A DNA stretch of 64,000 nucleotides from Nicotiana tabacum (lineage: Eukaryota; Streptophyta; Magnoliopsida; Solanales; Solanaceae), in contig NC_134100.1 in the NCBI RefSeq assembly GCF_000715075.1, forward strand, positions 30,176,042 through 30,240,041, given 5' to 3'. The position numbers and the translations under genes were made by a program. Under the pieces are notes generated by a model, which saw only the letters and a program-made list of their open reading frames with translations, made no database searches and was not told the origin of the DNA. Positions within the stretch are counted from its first letter, which is position 1; every line of letters begins with the position of its first letter. Below, in pieces: positions 34,701 to 45,842 of this stretch.

Positions 34701-35401
34701 TTTGTCCTCGTTTGATTTTGAGGACGACCTCTCACAACCATTGCTTCTCCTTCTCCGCCCTTCTGTTTTTCTCCCTTCCTTTATTCATAGTTGTACAAAG
34801 CCGAACAAATTTCTCTGAGAGAAACTTCGTCATTTTCATAGAGTGGAGTAGTTTCAAGGTGCTCGTACTCATCAAGAAATGACCCCAACAACATCAAGGC
34901 CAAGTCACCATTATCAAAGGTTGCATTCATATTTTACAAATCTATGACCAACTTATTCAAACTGGTGATGTGTTCATTCATTATGGTACCAGGAACATAG
35001 GTGAAGCGAAAGTCTTTTTCATGTACAATTTTCTTTGATTATTTCTTCAAAAATTTATCCTCTAGTGCTTTTCATAATTTACTTGCAGAAGTTTCCTTTG
35101 TGTATGGATATTTCTGCTCTCTAACAAGGTATGATCGAATGGTACAGCAAGTAACACTGTTGATAATTTTTCAATCTTCTTCTCCAATAACATCTGGTTT
35201 CTTTTCTTCAATTGCAAGATCTAGCCCTTGTTGAAAAAGGACATCCAGAACATCGCATTGCCACATTCCAAAATGTCCTGACCCGTCAAAAATTTCTACC
35301 GCAAATTTCGCATTTGACACAATTCATGTCATAAGCGAAAATACCAACAATGACGTATTATTGATATTTGATGTAGATTCTTCTTGTTTATTATATCCCA
35401 T
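31724..35401 (-). pseudogene. gag-pol: Ty1/copia gag-pol, decayed
   Basis: On the minus strand, gag starts at ATG 35401. A CX2CX4HX4C knuckle (CAFCREEGHWKKDC) lies near 34660. The protease motif near 34480 reads WLMDSTCS where WLLDSG is usual, so the catalytic D-S-G is altered. A GAG-pre-integrase/HHCC block is at 34443-34018 (RLWHMRLKH) and the integrase core is at about 33945-33358, including a WDEAITYACYIINR block. Reverse transcriptase spans 33000-32400 with LLLYIDDML near 32680. RNase H near 32210-32090 reads YCDSDFASDLD, then STTGYVF. The order PR-INT-RT-RH is diagnostic of copia. Stops and frameshifts break it into pieces. It looks closest to Tnt1-type elements; that assignment is by eye. 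Confidence 0.87.
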
Positions 35402-35590
35402 TTTTTACACAAATATTATTTAATAGCTAACAACACAAATCAAGATTATTTTTTTCTGGTGTGGAAGATCAGACTAAACTGCAACCACAGAGCATACTTA
35501 GATAGAACTCTGACTCAGTTATTAAGATAAATCTTTTATGGTGTGAAAAATCAAACTATGCTGGAACCATAGAGCATACTTAGACAGTAC

Positions 35591-35608
35591 CTTGGCTCTA
35601 ACACTAAT
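35591..35608 (-). other. Degenerate tRNA-Met primer-binding site of the copia element
   Basis: The minus strand reads TTAGTGTTAGAGCCAAG directly after the LTR, close to the TTGGTATCAGAGCC form usual for plant copia PBS. This fixes 35609 onward as the 5' LTR. Confidence 0.6.
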
Positions 35609-35958
35609 TATTTCGGAAGCTAAATGTATATAGTGTGAATGAATTACAACTACTATATCAAAATTATAGCAGCCACTAAATAATAAATAAGACAATAAGA
35701 CAACAAAAAAAGGAATACTAGAATTTACGAGATTCAGCTAATTTTTGCCTACTTCCTCAGATACAACAAATATTTTATTTCACTCCAAAAAATATAAGTG
35801 AAATAATAATAAAAAGAGAAGATACAAATATCTTAAAAAAATAGGAAAACAAATAAAAAGTGTACTTAAATCCTAAACATTAGGCCTCCTTTTATAGGGA
35901 AAAATTCCCAACCAAATTGCCAAAATAAAGATGCAAAATTTTGCCTAAGGTGGAGATT
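35609..35958 (-). repeat. 5' LTR of the copia element (minus orientation)
   Basis: On the minus strand it has TTCCCTATAAAAGGAGGCC (promoter) near 35907 and ends CTTCCGAAATAA before the PBS. It matches the 31331-31701 LTR in reverse. The left-hand start is blurred by the adjoining inverted LTR fragment. Confidence 0.7.
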
Positions 35959-36137
35959 TGTTGAAGATGTTAACGTCCCACGTCAAAATTTTGGCAACTT
36001 GATTAGGAATTTTTCCTAACCTTATAGTAATGTTCCTTTTAGTGTTGTCTTATTGTCTTATTTATTATTTAATGGCTGCTATAATTTTGGTATAATAGTT
36101 ATGACTCATTCACATTATATACATTTTTCTGAAATAT
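35959..36137 (+). repeat. Partial copia LTR, plus orientation, internally deleted
   Basis: It starts TGTTGAAGATGTTAACG and continues through TTGATTAGGAATTTTTCC. From about 36030 it then jumps to the LTR 3' part (TTATTTATTATTTAATGGCTG, ATAATTTTGGTATAATAG), matching 31616-31690. The central promoter part is missing. Confidence 0.65.
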
Positions 36138-36229
36138 TGAAAAACACTCATTTGCAAAAGAATTAAACCTCAATAACAAAGATCATAAAACACAGAGAAA
36201 CTATTATCTTCTTTTCATTGTATTTGATA

Positions 36230-37145
36230 CGGAAAAGGGTCAAATATGTCCATATACTATTGAAAAAGGTCTAATATTGCCCACCGTCATACTATCAATC
36301 CAAATATATCTCTAACGCCATACTATCGGTCCAAATATATCTCTGACATCATAAAAGTGGTACAAACCTATCTTTCCTCCGTTAACTGCCTCCCTATGAC
36401 AATATTTCATTACTACCTCACCATTATACTCCTATTTTCATCCCTTCCCCACAATCTTTCTTTCCATTTCATTCGAAGAAAATCACAGATCATAGATATA
36501 CAAACAAACTATATCAAAAGAAATGCTAACAACTAAAGATAATATGAAACGTGAACCAAGAAAATTCTGATTTTGCTATTCAAAATTCATGCTTATACAA
36601 ACGAAAATACATTTTCTTTTATATAAAAAACCAAGCAAAGATACAAGCAAACTAGTTTAAGATTTCAAAATTGACCATGGTGAGAAAGAAAAACAACCTA
36701 GATACGAGAGTTAATTTTTTTTTTGTTTCTTTCTCTTCAATTACATTTCTGGAAGGCTACCATTTTCTCTCTTTACGTTTTATGTTAAAATAAAAGTGCT
36801 ACTAAATTTTCCCCAAATAGGTCTTACAAATTTAGCGACAACACAAGGAAATACAAAATAAAACACAAAATTGTAAGATCAAGTCAAAGGTACGTACAAT
36901 TCCAGGATCGACCGAAGAAGCAACAGGTATTTTAAAAAGCAAGAGGAAGTAGATGCAGTGAAGTATTCAAAATAATAATAGAACTTTAAAATAATTGAAC
37001 TTGGTAACTGCAAAGAAAAGATAGGTTTGTACCACTTTCATGATGTTAAGAATATATTTGGACCAATAGTATGATGTTAAAGGTATATTTAGACTAATAG
37101 TGTAACAAAAAGTAATAGTACAAAGATATATTTAACCCTTTTCCA
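36230..37145. mobile_element. Mutator-like MITE, TSD TATTTGATA
   Basis: The inverted arms are about 140 bases long. The left arm starts CGGAAAAGGGTCAAATATGT and the right arm ends ATATTTAACCCTTTTCCA. Both contain the phrase TGGTACAAACCTAT or its complement. The 9-base TATTTGATA is present at 36221-36229 and 37146-37154. A 9-bp duplication with long TIRs and no coding capacity over 916 bp indicates a non-autonomous Mutator-like element. Confidence 0.87.
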
Positions 37146-37154
37146 TATTTGATA

Positions 37155-38972
37155 TGATACTACATTGGAAACTTTTCATTGAATAATCATTAACATAATT
37201 AGCAATAATTGCCGTCAGAGTTGAAACTTCAAAAGAAGCAGAAAAAGAAAAAGGAGTGGCTCAAAAGTGCTTGAAAACAATCATAGCTACCCCTCAATTA
37301 GTTAAATGAAAGGTACCTCAATCGTTTGAGAGAAACAATTTCTCATCATTGCCACATTAGTCATAAAAATACTTTATACAACTTTTTCAAATAAAAAATT
37401 GTACCAATTTTTTTTTTCAAATATGCAAAAATAGTGGAAAACAATAACAAATAAACCTACAAAACTTGATTTAAAAATGTATTACCTCCATCCCAACATC
37501 TAAATTTATGAGGCAATATTTGGCTTAAAACTTGTAAACTTGAATATTTTTTTTTAAAATTATCACATTATAAATAGAATAATAACTTTAAATTAAATTA
37601 ATTCTAAATAATAGGATATTTTTTTAAGACGGACTTAATAAGAAAAATATGGCATATAAATTGAGAAAGAGGAAGTAAAGTAAGAAATCCATGAAGACAG
37701 TTAACAAATTGGAATGATTGATTCAATCCACTTGAAACTAAAAAATAAAATGTTAAGAACTAAACCAACAGAAGCAAAATCCAGAAAAAAGGTAAAGAAA
37801 AATAACAACAAAAAAAATGAAGAAAAAGGGTGAAATGAATTCCTCTCAGACAAATGCCTCGAATTGTCTTCCCGATTTTAAGAATGGATTTCATCAGACT
37901 CGTCATCTTAGTTTGTTCATCACAGAGGAACCAAAAACAAACACACACACATACCGTGGAAAAAGACTAAAAAAATTTGAAGAAAAATGATTGCTCTAAT
38001 GATATATGAAAAGGAAAATCGATTACTCTCTGCAAATAAGGTTAAAAAAGAGAGATGGAGCAAAGCTGACGACCTAGTTTCTACTTATAGGCGTAACTTT
38101 AGGGTTTAGCCTTTGGGCTTTCTATACGGAAAGAGCTGCTTAGTTGATACACACAGTCGTAGACTATTTAGGATAAGATTGGGTAGCTGAACTCGGTCCT
38201 CTGGGCTTATCTGGCCCAGTTAGCTAAAGCAGCAAAAAATTGTAGAAATATGACCCTTTTTGGGGTGATCTTTAACTTTTGACCCCTATTTGTCCCATAG
38301 ACAGAATTTCAAGATCAAAAATTAAAAGTGTTGTTCATGGAACAAGTGAGGGCCAACATTGGTTAAGCTTCAAGTTTTGCCCACAAAAATATAAGACCAT
38401 TGAAGGCTATTTGTGTATTTCAGACGAACAGTAGAACCAAATAAGATTTAAGTTTGCATACACAGATTACAGTAGGTGGAAATTGCGTATACTGCCACTT
38501 TTTGGCCCTATATTTAAAAAATAGCCACGGATCTGGAAACGCAAGGAATCAAGGTTATTGTCTTGTTGATTTGAATTTTATTTCACGATTAGAACTCAAT
38601 TTGCCTAGTGTTTTGGGGCTTAAAAGGTGAAGAAACCTATTTGAAACTTTGTTTAGTGAGGTGAGGAAACTTGGTTTTGAGAAGGGTAACGAACGAGCAG
38701 AGGGGAGGGGGAGAAAGAGAGAAGACGGGAGAAGGGATAAAGCTTATCAAAATTGGAGCATAAAATCAAGAGATACTTGTTCTCTTAAATTACTATATTT
38801 TGAAAAAGTCTTGTTTTATAGGAAAATTATTTGAAAAAAATTATATAAACCGTACTTAAAATTCCTAAATCGTCATGTGGGTAACTGAGTATTATCACTT
38901 TTAGCCGACGCCAGAAACTATTTACATCTGGTAGTCGAAAAAGTGTATAAAATTTATATAATTTTTGTATAT
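37155..38972. other. Intergenic DNA with no supported gene
   Basis: AT-rich. The stretch 38100-38470 has a repeat-like, less AT-rich character, but no family could be assigned. The short frames are unconvincing. Confidence 0.5.
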
Positions 38973-39600
38973 TGTTTACCCTGAAATCCGAGTAACAATT
39001 AAACTTGTTTTGTGGTCTTAAAGATATGTGATTTAGTCCAATATTAACTAATAACCAAGAAACCAAACGTATAAATTAAAGAAGTAAGTTGAATCAAATC
39101 AGTGCTTAAGCAAGTCTTGACCTCGAGCTATGATACCTCGAGGTAGGTCATTAAGAACAATAAAGTAAAGACAATAAAGTTAAGAGACAATTCTGATGAG
39201 TAATGAACAAGAAAGTAAGAGTGTATATTCTTTTGCCAATGATTGATGATGGTTACAAATGATTGGAGTCCCCTTTATATAGTAGGAGAATCCTAAATAA
39301 GGTACAATTCCGATTGTATTAAGGAATCTTATTATACAACTGTCTAACCGCCGAGTACAAATCCGTTCCGAAATTTACGCCGTGATTTTAGGGCCACCGC
39401 GGGAATCTCGCTCTTTCTGTTATAAAACCATAACGGTATTATCTCGAGATTGATCATACTCGGCCCCGGTGTTCATCGAGCACTTTAATCTTCAAGCTTC
39501 GTATTCTGCCTTCGGGCTCGAGCTTGGTCCATATCGAACTTGTACTCGACACGACCCCTTAAGCCTACAAATCGAGGGCACATAATTTTGATCGTATACA
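38973..39600 (-). repeat. 3' LTR of the Tat element
   Basis: The minus-strand TATA motif CTATATAAAGGGG is at about 39271-39283. The LTR starts TGTATACGATC at 39600 and ends GGGTAAACA at 38973. Confidence 0.9.
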
Positions 39601-39800
39601 GATAGTCTTCGTGTTTCTTAGAATAAAATGATAAGAAACGAATTGTGCCTTGATTTTTCGGACTACTTGATGATGATGTCATTCCCGTGACGTAGGTGCT
39701 CGAATTGACCGAAACGTCCCGTCGGTTTGCTTCCCCAAAACATTAAAGGTTTCACCAGTGATGGTCGGCCACTAGCATCGTTGAATTGTCGCCGCTTGCC
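39601..39800 (+). other. Upstream region of the antisense gene
   Basis: Between the 3' LTR and the antisense TATA box. It probably serves as that gene's promoter region, and on the other strand as the untranslated 3' end of the element. Confidence 0.4.
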
Positions 39801-39808
39801 TATAAATA
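39801..39808 (+). promoter_or_regulatory. TATA box of the antisense gene in the Tat element
   Basis: TATAAATA sits on the plus strand within GCCTATAAATAAAAGG, 176 bases upstream of the ATG at 39977. A C/T-rich, CTTCAATCTTCA-like leader follows, as expected downstream of a plant core promoter. Confidence 0.65.
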
Positions 39809-39976
39809 AAAGGTTGGATTTCGGAAAAAACTTTACTTCAATCTTCAGACCGCCTTCAAACTCCTTTTACCTCTCCCTCTCTTCATATCTTCCCTCTCAC
39901 TACTCGTTACCTAATTCCTTTTAGCTCCGAAAAAACACCAAGTTCCACCTACTTCCGCCTCTACTAATCCAAATCA

Positions 39977-42475
39977 ATGGCCAAAACATCCAAAATAGTT
40001 CCTCAAAAGGAGAAAGCTTCCTCCTCATCTTCCCGGCAGGCCAAACTTGTGGCGCCGGCCCTTCACGAGATTATTCCTGACCCCTGCGTTATAAAGAAAG
40101 ATTTTAATGTTGAAAAGCCCCCCTCAATCCCTGGCCGATGCGAGTATGTATCTCGATATATCAACTCGATAACAAAGAAGCACCTCAAGGCCATGAAGAA
40201 AGATTGTGGCTGGGGGGACGAGGTCGTAGTACAGATCCTCGACCCCGAGGAGAGCATTACCACTCATGTGGAGGGGTTCCTAAGTGTTTACACTCATCCC
40301 TTCACACTGGGTCCCCTCAATCCAATCGTGATCGACTTCTGCAAAAGATATCAAGTCACCCTCGGCTAGATACACCTTTCTTTCTGGCATATAGTGATTA
40401 TTCTTCGCTACTTCTCTAGCAAGGACGAGGGACTAGAGTTCACCTTCAATCACCTCATCCGATTGTATCGGCCTTAGCTTTTTCGAGGGTTGATCAAGCT
40501 CCAACGTCGATCGAGTAAAACCTTCTTTGCTAGTAATGACGAGGATAAGGACCGGAGCTGGATGAGCCGGTTCATACGAGTGAGGACATCGGACGTCATC
40601 CCCAAGGAAAAAATGTTGTTCCCAGAGAAATGGAACCCCGATCGTAAGTGAAGTCCTTTTCCTAGTATCCTCTTACATTCCATTTTCACATTGTGTGATG
40701 CCTTCGCTTTTTTTGCAGTGGTTGCTTGGATGCCCCATGAGATCCCCGACCTCGAAGACTAGGTCCGAAAATTAGCTGCGACCTCCTCGTATGATGAGAG
40801 CAAATGGCGTGACTTTTTGAGGGGCAAATGGGAGGCCAAACATCATGGTAAGCCCTTCTCCCAAGTTTCTGACGCTTTCCCCTATACTGGAGATGTCACC
40901 ATACTCATGCCTGATCTTTATTCATGCAGGCATTGGAGATGTCTCTGAAATGAGGCCAGCCCCGCCCGGGGAAGAGAAGAAAGGCTTCGAAACCTGAAGA
41001 CCCCTAAGATAGGAGGGCCCCTACTTGAAGGCAAAGGTGGAAACTTATTCACGTGGACATAGACTCAGTCCATCAACTGAATGATGAAGAAGAAGACGAG
41101 GGCGAAGTATCGGCGCTGGTAACCTGAGCCAGGAAACAAGTTGAAGCCGTCAAGCCCTCAGAAGCGGAGACCCTGCCTCGAGGTGAGGCAACTCTGAAGA
41201 AAGATACAGGCAAAGCCCCTGAATCTCCTGAGGTTGAGATTGTTCCTCCGCCTTCAACAAGCATACCAGAGGGGACAAGTACCGAGATCCCCGGGGTTGA
41301 ACAGAGTGCCCCGAGCGACATGCTCGGGGCCATGACAATAGGTCACTCTCCACCTTTACCAGCTTATTCTAAGGAGGCAATAAGGGAAGCTCAAGCTCTG
41401 GGAATGCCTGACTCGAACGGAGTCCCTGGTGAAGAAGATCCTTTTCGAGATTGCTTTACTAGGGTCGATGATGCCGCCGACCTCAACGACGTATCTACCC
41501 TCTCTGAAGAGGCTTACCGTCTTTTTTCTCGGGTAAGAATTAACTCCTATTGCTGTAATTGCTTCTTCTCCCCTTATCCTAACTAATATTTCCTTTTTCG
41601 CGTAGGCCATTACCAAGTTTAGGGCCGAGCTGAGCCAATGTGAGGCCGAGCTCAAGAAGTCCTCGGATGAAGGGAAGGCCCTGAAACTACTTTGCAGCCA
41701 AAAGGAGTAGGAGCTCAAGGACCTTTGGGCAGATTTGTCCAAAGCTCGTAAAAATGAGGCTGAGCTAGACAAGTAGGTAACCGTCATTTTGAAAGAGTAT
41801 GGTCTGCTTGACCCAACTGTGGAGGCTAACACTTCAGTGTCTCAGCTGCAACAAAAACTAGAGATGATCGGGCAGCTTGGAAGGGAGGTCGATCAGGTTA
41901 AGGCTGAATGCAACCGGTGGAAGGAAAACATGGATCGGCTTGCTGCTGAGAAAGAGGCTGTTCTAGTCAAACTAGCATCGGTTGAGACCCAGCTCTAGGG
42001 TACTAAAGTGAAAAATCTGGCCCAGGCCAAAAAGATCGATGAGTTCGAGGCCAAACTTGCCGCAACCGGGGCTGAGGTTGCTGAAGCCAAGGCCGAGGCC
42101 GATAAGACGAAGGCCACAACTGATAAAACCATTGCTGTGTACCTAAAGGATGCTAAGGCTGCTCAAATGGAACTAAGGAAAGCCTCCAACCGGGAGAAAC
42201 GGAGCAATGATTTGGCCAAGTGTCAATCCCGGAGGGAGACCCTCGAAGAGATCCATGCTCAAGGTTTCGACCTCACCGAGGAGATAGCCCAAGCAAAAGC
42301 GCTCGAAGCTGATGCCAAGTTTCTCATCTCCTCCGATGATGATGATGGTGAAGAAGGCAGCCAAAGCGAGTCAGATAATGAAGTTGGGCTCGAAGAGGAA
42401 GCTGCTCCCGAGGAAGAGACCAGCCCTGGCGTAGATAGGATTTTCTTTTCTCTCTTTGTATTTTTCTTTTTGTAA
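39977..42475 (+). pseudogene. Antisense multi-exon ORF (aORF) of the Tat element, with nonsense changes
   Basis: Four exons are inferred: 39977-40643, 40719-40847, 40930-41532 and 41606-42475. Introns 40644-40718, 40848-40929 and 41533-41605 are each GT..AG and 73-82 bases long; the first and third start GTAAGT or GTAAGA. The N-terminal part (KPPSIPGRCEYVSRYINS.., FLSVYTHPFTLGPLNP..) and the WMPHEIPDLED segment resemble the 'putative gypsy-type transposon' domain found in antisense ORFs of Tat elements (named from memory). Exon 4 is a long Ala/Glu/Lys coiled coil with an acidic C-terminus (SSDDDDGEEGS). Six in-frame TAGs (40367, 40475, 40760, 41708, 41774, 41996) and a frameshift in exon 3 make it a pseudogene here. 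Its function is unknown. Confidence 0.75.
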
Positions 42476-43936
42476 GACCTTTTATCGGTCTCTTGTATAT
42501 ATTTTTTTCCAAGTATATAAAAGAAGAACTTCCTTGAATGTTTTCTCGATGTTTCCATCCTTACAAAATTCTTGTAATAATTTCTTTATTTGGACGGTGT
42601 GTTCGAGATTTTATCTCAGACGGTTTCTTTGAAATTGTCGTGGTCTAGTTCGAATAAGGTTAGAACTTTGGAGCATAGATCCTTACGATCTCGAGCCAAA
42701 TAATGGTGAGTCTCCGAGCCGTAATCAAGTTATTATTTATTTAGGCTTGGGATAATTGAAATTCGGATCGGGTGAGAACAAGGTCTCGAACCCTAAGTGT
42801 ATCGGCCCTTAGGCTCTTTTAGATCGGGCCATTATGGCCTCTAAAAGATGGCTATTATTTCCCCTTGTCGGCTTAGAAGACTTAGTAAAAATTTATTTAT
42901 ACCTTGGCATGCATTTTTTTTACCTATTGGGTCTTTTGAGGGTTCGATGTCGATCAGAACCCTTTGTTTTTAGTGCCTTAGCACAAGTGTGTATTTGAAT
43001 AATTCGATACCGCTTATGATTTTTCGAGGGCTGATTTTATCAAAACCCTTTGATTATTTTGCCGAGGATAGCCTTTATTTAACTACTTTTTTGAGAATTC
43101 GAAGACCTATTTTTATTGCGAAATTCGGATGTCTCCGAACAGCGTTATTTCGGCCGTAGCCTTTAATATGGTCGTAGCCTTTGGATGGGTCTCTTGGACT
43201 TGTTTCCCCATAATTTTTCTAACTTGTCCGAAATGTTAGTCCCCAAGCATGATGGCCTTAGCTTTTGCATCGAGGGATGCCTCTTTGAGGTCTTATAAAT
43301 TCGAGTTTAGACAACTCAAATGTGTTGACTGTCGATGAATGTCCTCGAGTATTCAAGGTGTATTTGCGTTTTGGCCCTTAAGTTGTTTCTCGCAGAATCA
43401 CAAGTATGGAGCTCGTATAGTAGCAAATTTCTTTGGGAGACAAAGTGATTGATATAGAAAGAATGCTTCTTTGAATAATTCATACATGCGCACATGTTTT
43501 GCCATCAGGGATCGACTATTCTATACGGACACAGTTCATCTGACCGTTTGGCCCATTACAAGGTTTTTCCTATCGAGGCCCTCTTTGGCATGAAGTATTT
43601 TTCTCGAAAATATAACCTCCGAGGGTGATTCCCCCCAGTATTCGAGGTTGATTGAAAAGAAGCCTTAAATACTATTGAAATCTCCCTAGGTAGCACATAG
43701 TTGTTGCCTCGTTAAAAACATCGCCATAAAAACCATTTGGGATAAAACCCGATCTAAGGGAAAAAGAGTAAAACACGTGCTTTAAAACCTAAGGTCTTCG
43801 TGTAGAAGGGTGCCCTCGACGTCTTTGATCGAACATCTGCAACGAGTTAGTCTTAAATACAAATGGAAAAAAGGAGAAAGGTCATACCTTAGCAACAATA
43901 TCGTTTGAGCAGTGATACATTCCAATTGTTTGGCAA
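42476..43936. other. Non-coding spacer between the antisense gene and pol
   Basis: About 1.4 kb with no conserved frame on either strand. It holds recurrent TTTCGAGG / TCTCGA phrases typical of this element's untranslated DNA. Confidence 0.55.
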
Positions 43937-45024
43937 TTATTCGCCTTCTATCGTGCCAAGTTTGTAAGATATTTTACCGATAACTCCGATGACTTGGTAC
44001 GGTCCTTCCCAATTCGAGCCTAGTTTCCCTTCATTCAGGTCTCGAGTATTGATAGTGACTTTCCGTAGAACTAAGTCCCTGATTCTGAAGTGTTGGAGGT
44101 TGGACCTTCTATTATAATATCTCTCGATTCTTTGCTTTTGCGCGACTATCCGAACAAGTGTAGCTTCTTGTTTTTCATCTAATAGCTCGAGGCTAGTATT
44201 CATAGCCTCGTGATTTGATTCCTCCGATGCATGTCGAAATCTGGCGCTCGGTTCCCCAACCTCGACTGGAATTAAGGCCTCAGAGCCATATATTAAGGAG
44301 AACAGGATTGCCCTCGTGCTGGACTTCAATGTCGTTCGATATGCCCAAAGAACCTCGGGCAAAGCTTCTCTCCATTTCCCTTTAGCGTCGTTCAAACTTT
44401 TCTTCAAGTTTTGAATGATAGTTTTATTTTTCGATTCGGCGTGCCTGTTTTTGCTTGGATGATATAGCGTTGATATAATCCTTTTTATTTTGTGTGCTTC
44501 GAGGAACTCTATTACCTTTTTGTCGATGAATTGCTTGCCGTTGTCGCATACAATTTCGGCAGGTATCCCGAATCTACACACGATGTGGTCTTATATGAAG
44601 TCAAAATTTCTTTTTCTCTGAACTTCTCGAAGGCCTGTGCTTTCACCCATTTAAAAGTAGTCAGTCATAAAAAAAAATTTAGCTTTACCTGGTGCCGTTG
44701 GTAGGGGCCTACGATGTCTATTCCCCATTTAATGAAAGGCCATGAGGACAAAACTGAGTGAAGTTGCTCTCCAGGCTGATGAATCATCGGTACGAACCTT
44801 TGACATTTATCACATTTTCTAACAAACTCCTTAGTGTCCTTTTCTATGCTATCCCAGTAATAACCTGCTCTAATAATTTTACGAATCAAAGACTCGGCGT
44901 CGGAGTGATTACCACAAGTGCCTTCTTGGACTTCACGTAGAACATAATGGGTGTCCCCCGGCCCCAAACATACCGCCAATGGTCCATTGAACATCCTCCT
45001 GTATAATGTTCCATTTTCATCCAA
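43937..45024 (-). pseudogene. Integrase domain of the Tat element
   Basis: On the minus strand, 45024-44665 gives an N-terminal zinc-binding region with CGNHSDAESLIRKIIRAGYY and, farther on, CDKCQR, then the first catalytic Asp in WGIDIVGPY. After a short break, 44581-43937 gives the second Asp in EIVCDNGKQF and the Glu in NRHAESKNK, completing a D,D,E core. The chain continues with WAYRTT and a C-terminal tail. The two frames are separated by stops near 44590-44660, so no full-length integrase can be made. Confidence 0.85.
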
Positions 45025-45151
45025 TGTGAACCTAGAAGCCTTGGTTCATAGAGCCCTCGACTCTTTATGATCCGATGAGAGCTTTCCATTTTTCAAATAT
45101 TCGATATACTTATTCCTCCAATCCGAAGTCAAACTTGTAGAATTTAAGAAT

Positions 45152-45840
45152 TTATCTCGGCATGACCCTCCTCGACCACAGATCTCGTACTTGGATGACA
45201 GTCCCCGAGATAATATCATCTTCTTCAACTGATGACCCCAAGTTAGCAAGTGCATCGGCCTCACTGTTTTGTTCTCGAGGCATATGATCTAGAGTCCACT
45301 CCTTGAACCGGTGCAAGGTTACCTGTAGCTTTTCCAAATATCTTTGCATCCTATCCTCTCGAACTTCGAAGCTTTTGTTTACTTAGTTCACCACAAAACA
45401 GAGAATCGCACTTGGCTTCAATGACTTCAGCCCCCAAGCTTTTAACTAGCTCGAGCCCTACAATCAAGGCCCCGTATTCGGCCTCATTATTAGTCAACCT
45501 AGAAGTTTTAATATATTGTCTAATAGTGTTACCTGTAGGCGGCTTCAAAACAATGCCAAGCCCGGACCCTTTCACATTCTAGGCACCGTCCGTAAAGAGG
45601 GTCCATACCCCCGATGACGTACCTAATTTTACCAGAAGTTCTTTCTCTACTTCGGGTACGAGGGTTAGTGTAAAATCGGCCGCAAAGTCAACTAAGATTT
45701 GAGACTTGATAGCCATTCGGGGTTGATATTCGATATCATACACGCCAAATTCGATGGCCCATTTAGCCAATCGGCCTGATAACTCGGGCTTATGCAAAAC
45801 ATTTCGGAGAGGATAAGTGGTTAACACATATATTAGGTGA
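45152..45840 (-). pseudogene. RNase H region (RT-linked RNase H end plus archaeal-type RNase H)
   Basis: From 45827 leftward the frame reads TYPLRNVLHKPELSGRLAKW, then VDFAADF, the end of the RT-linked RNase H and the connecting segment. Then WTLFTDGA (near 45590) begins a second RNase H whose LTNNEAEYGALIVGLELVKS block and following CDS motif lie at 45490-45400. It ends near 45152-45350 with the RFKEWTLDHMPREQNSEADA motif. A second RNase H of this type is a hallmark of Tat-lineage elements. Stops interrupt it near 45576 and 45350. Confidence 0.8.
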
Positions 45841-45842
45841 CA

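Noticed and set aside
41356..41832. 158-codon minus-strand frame
   Set aside because: Antisense shadow of exons 3-4 of the plus-strand aORF, whose splice sites and coiled coil support the plus strand.
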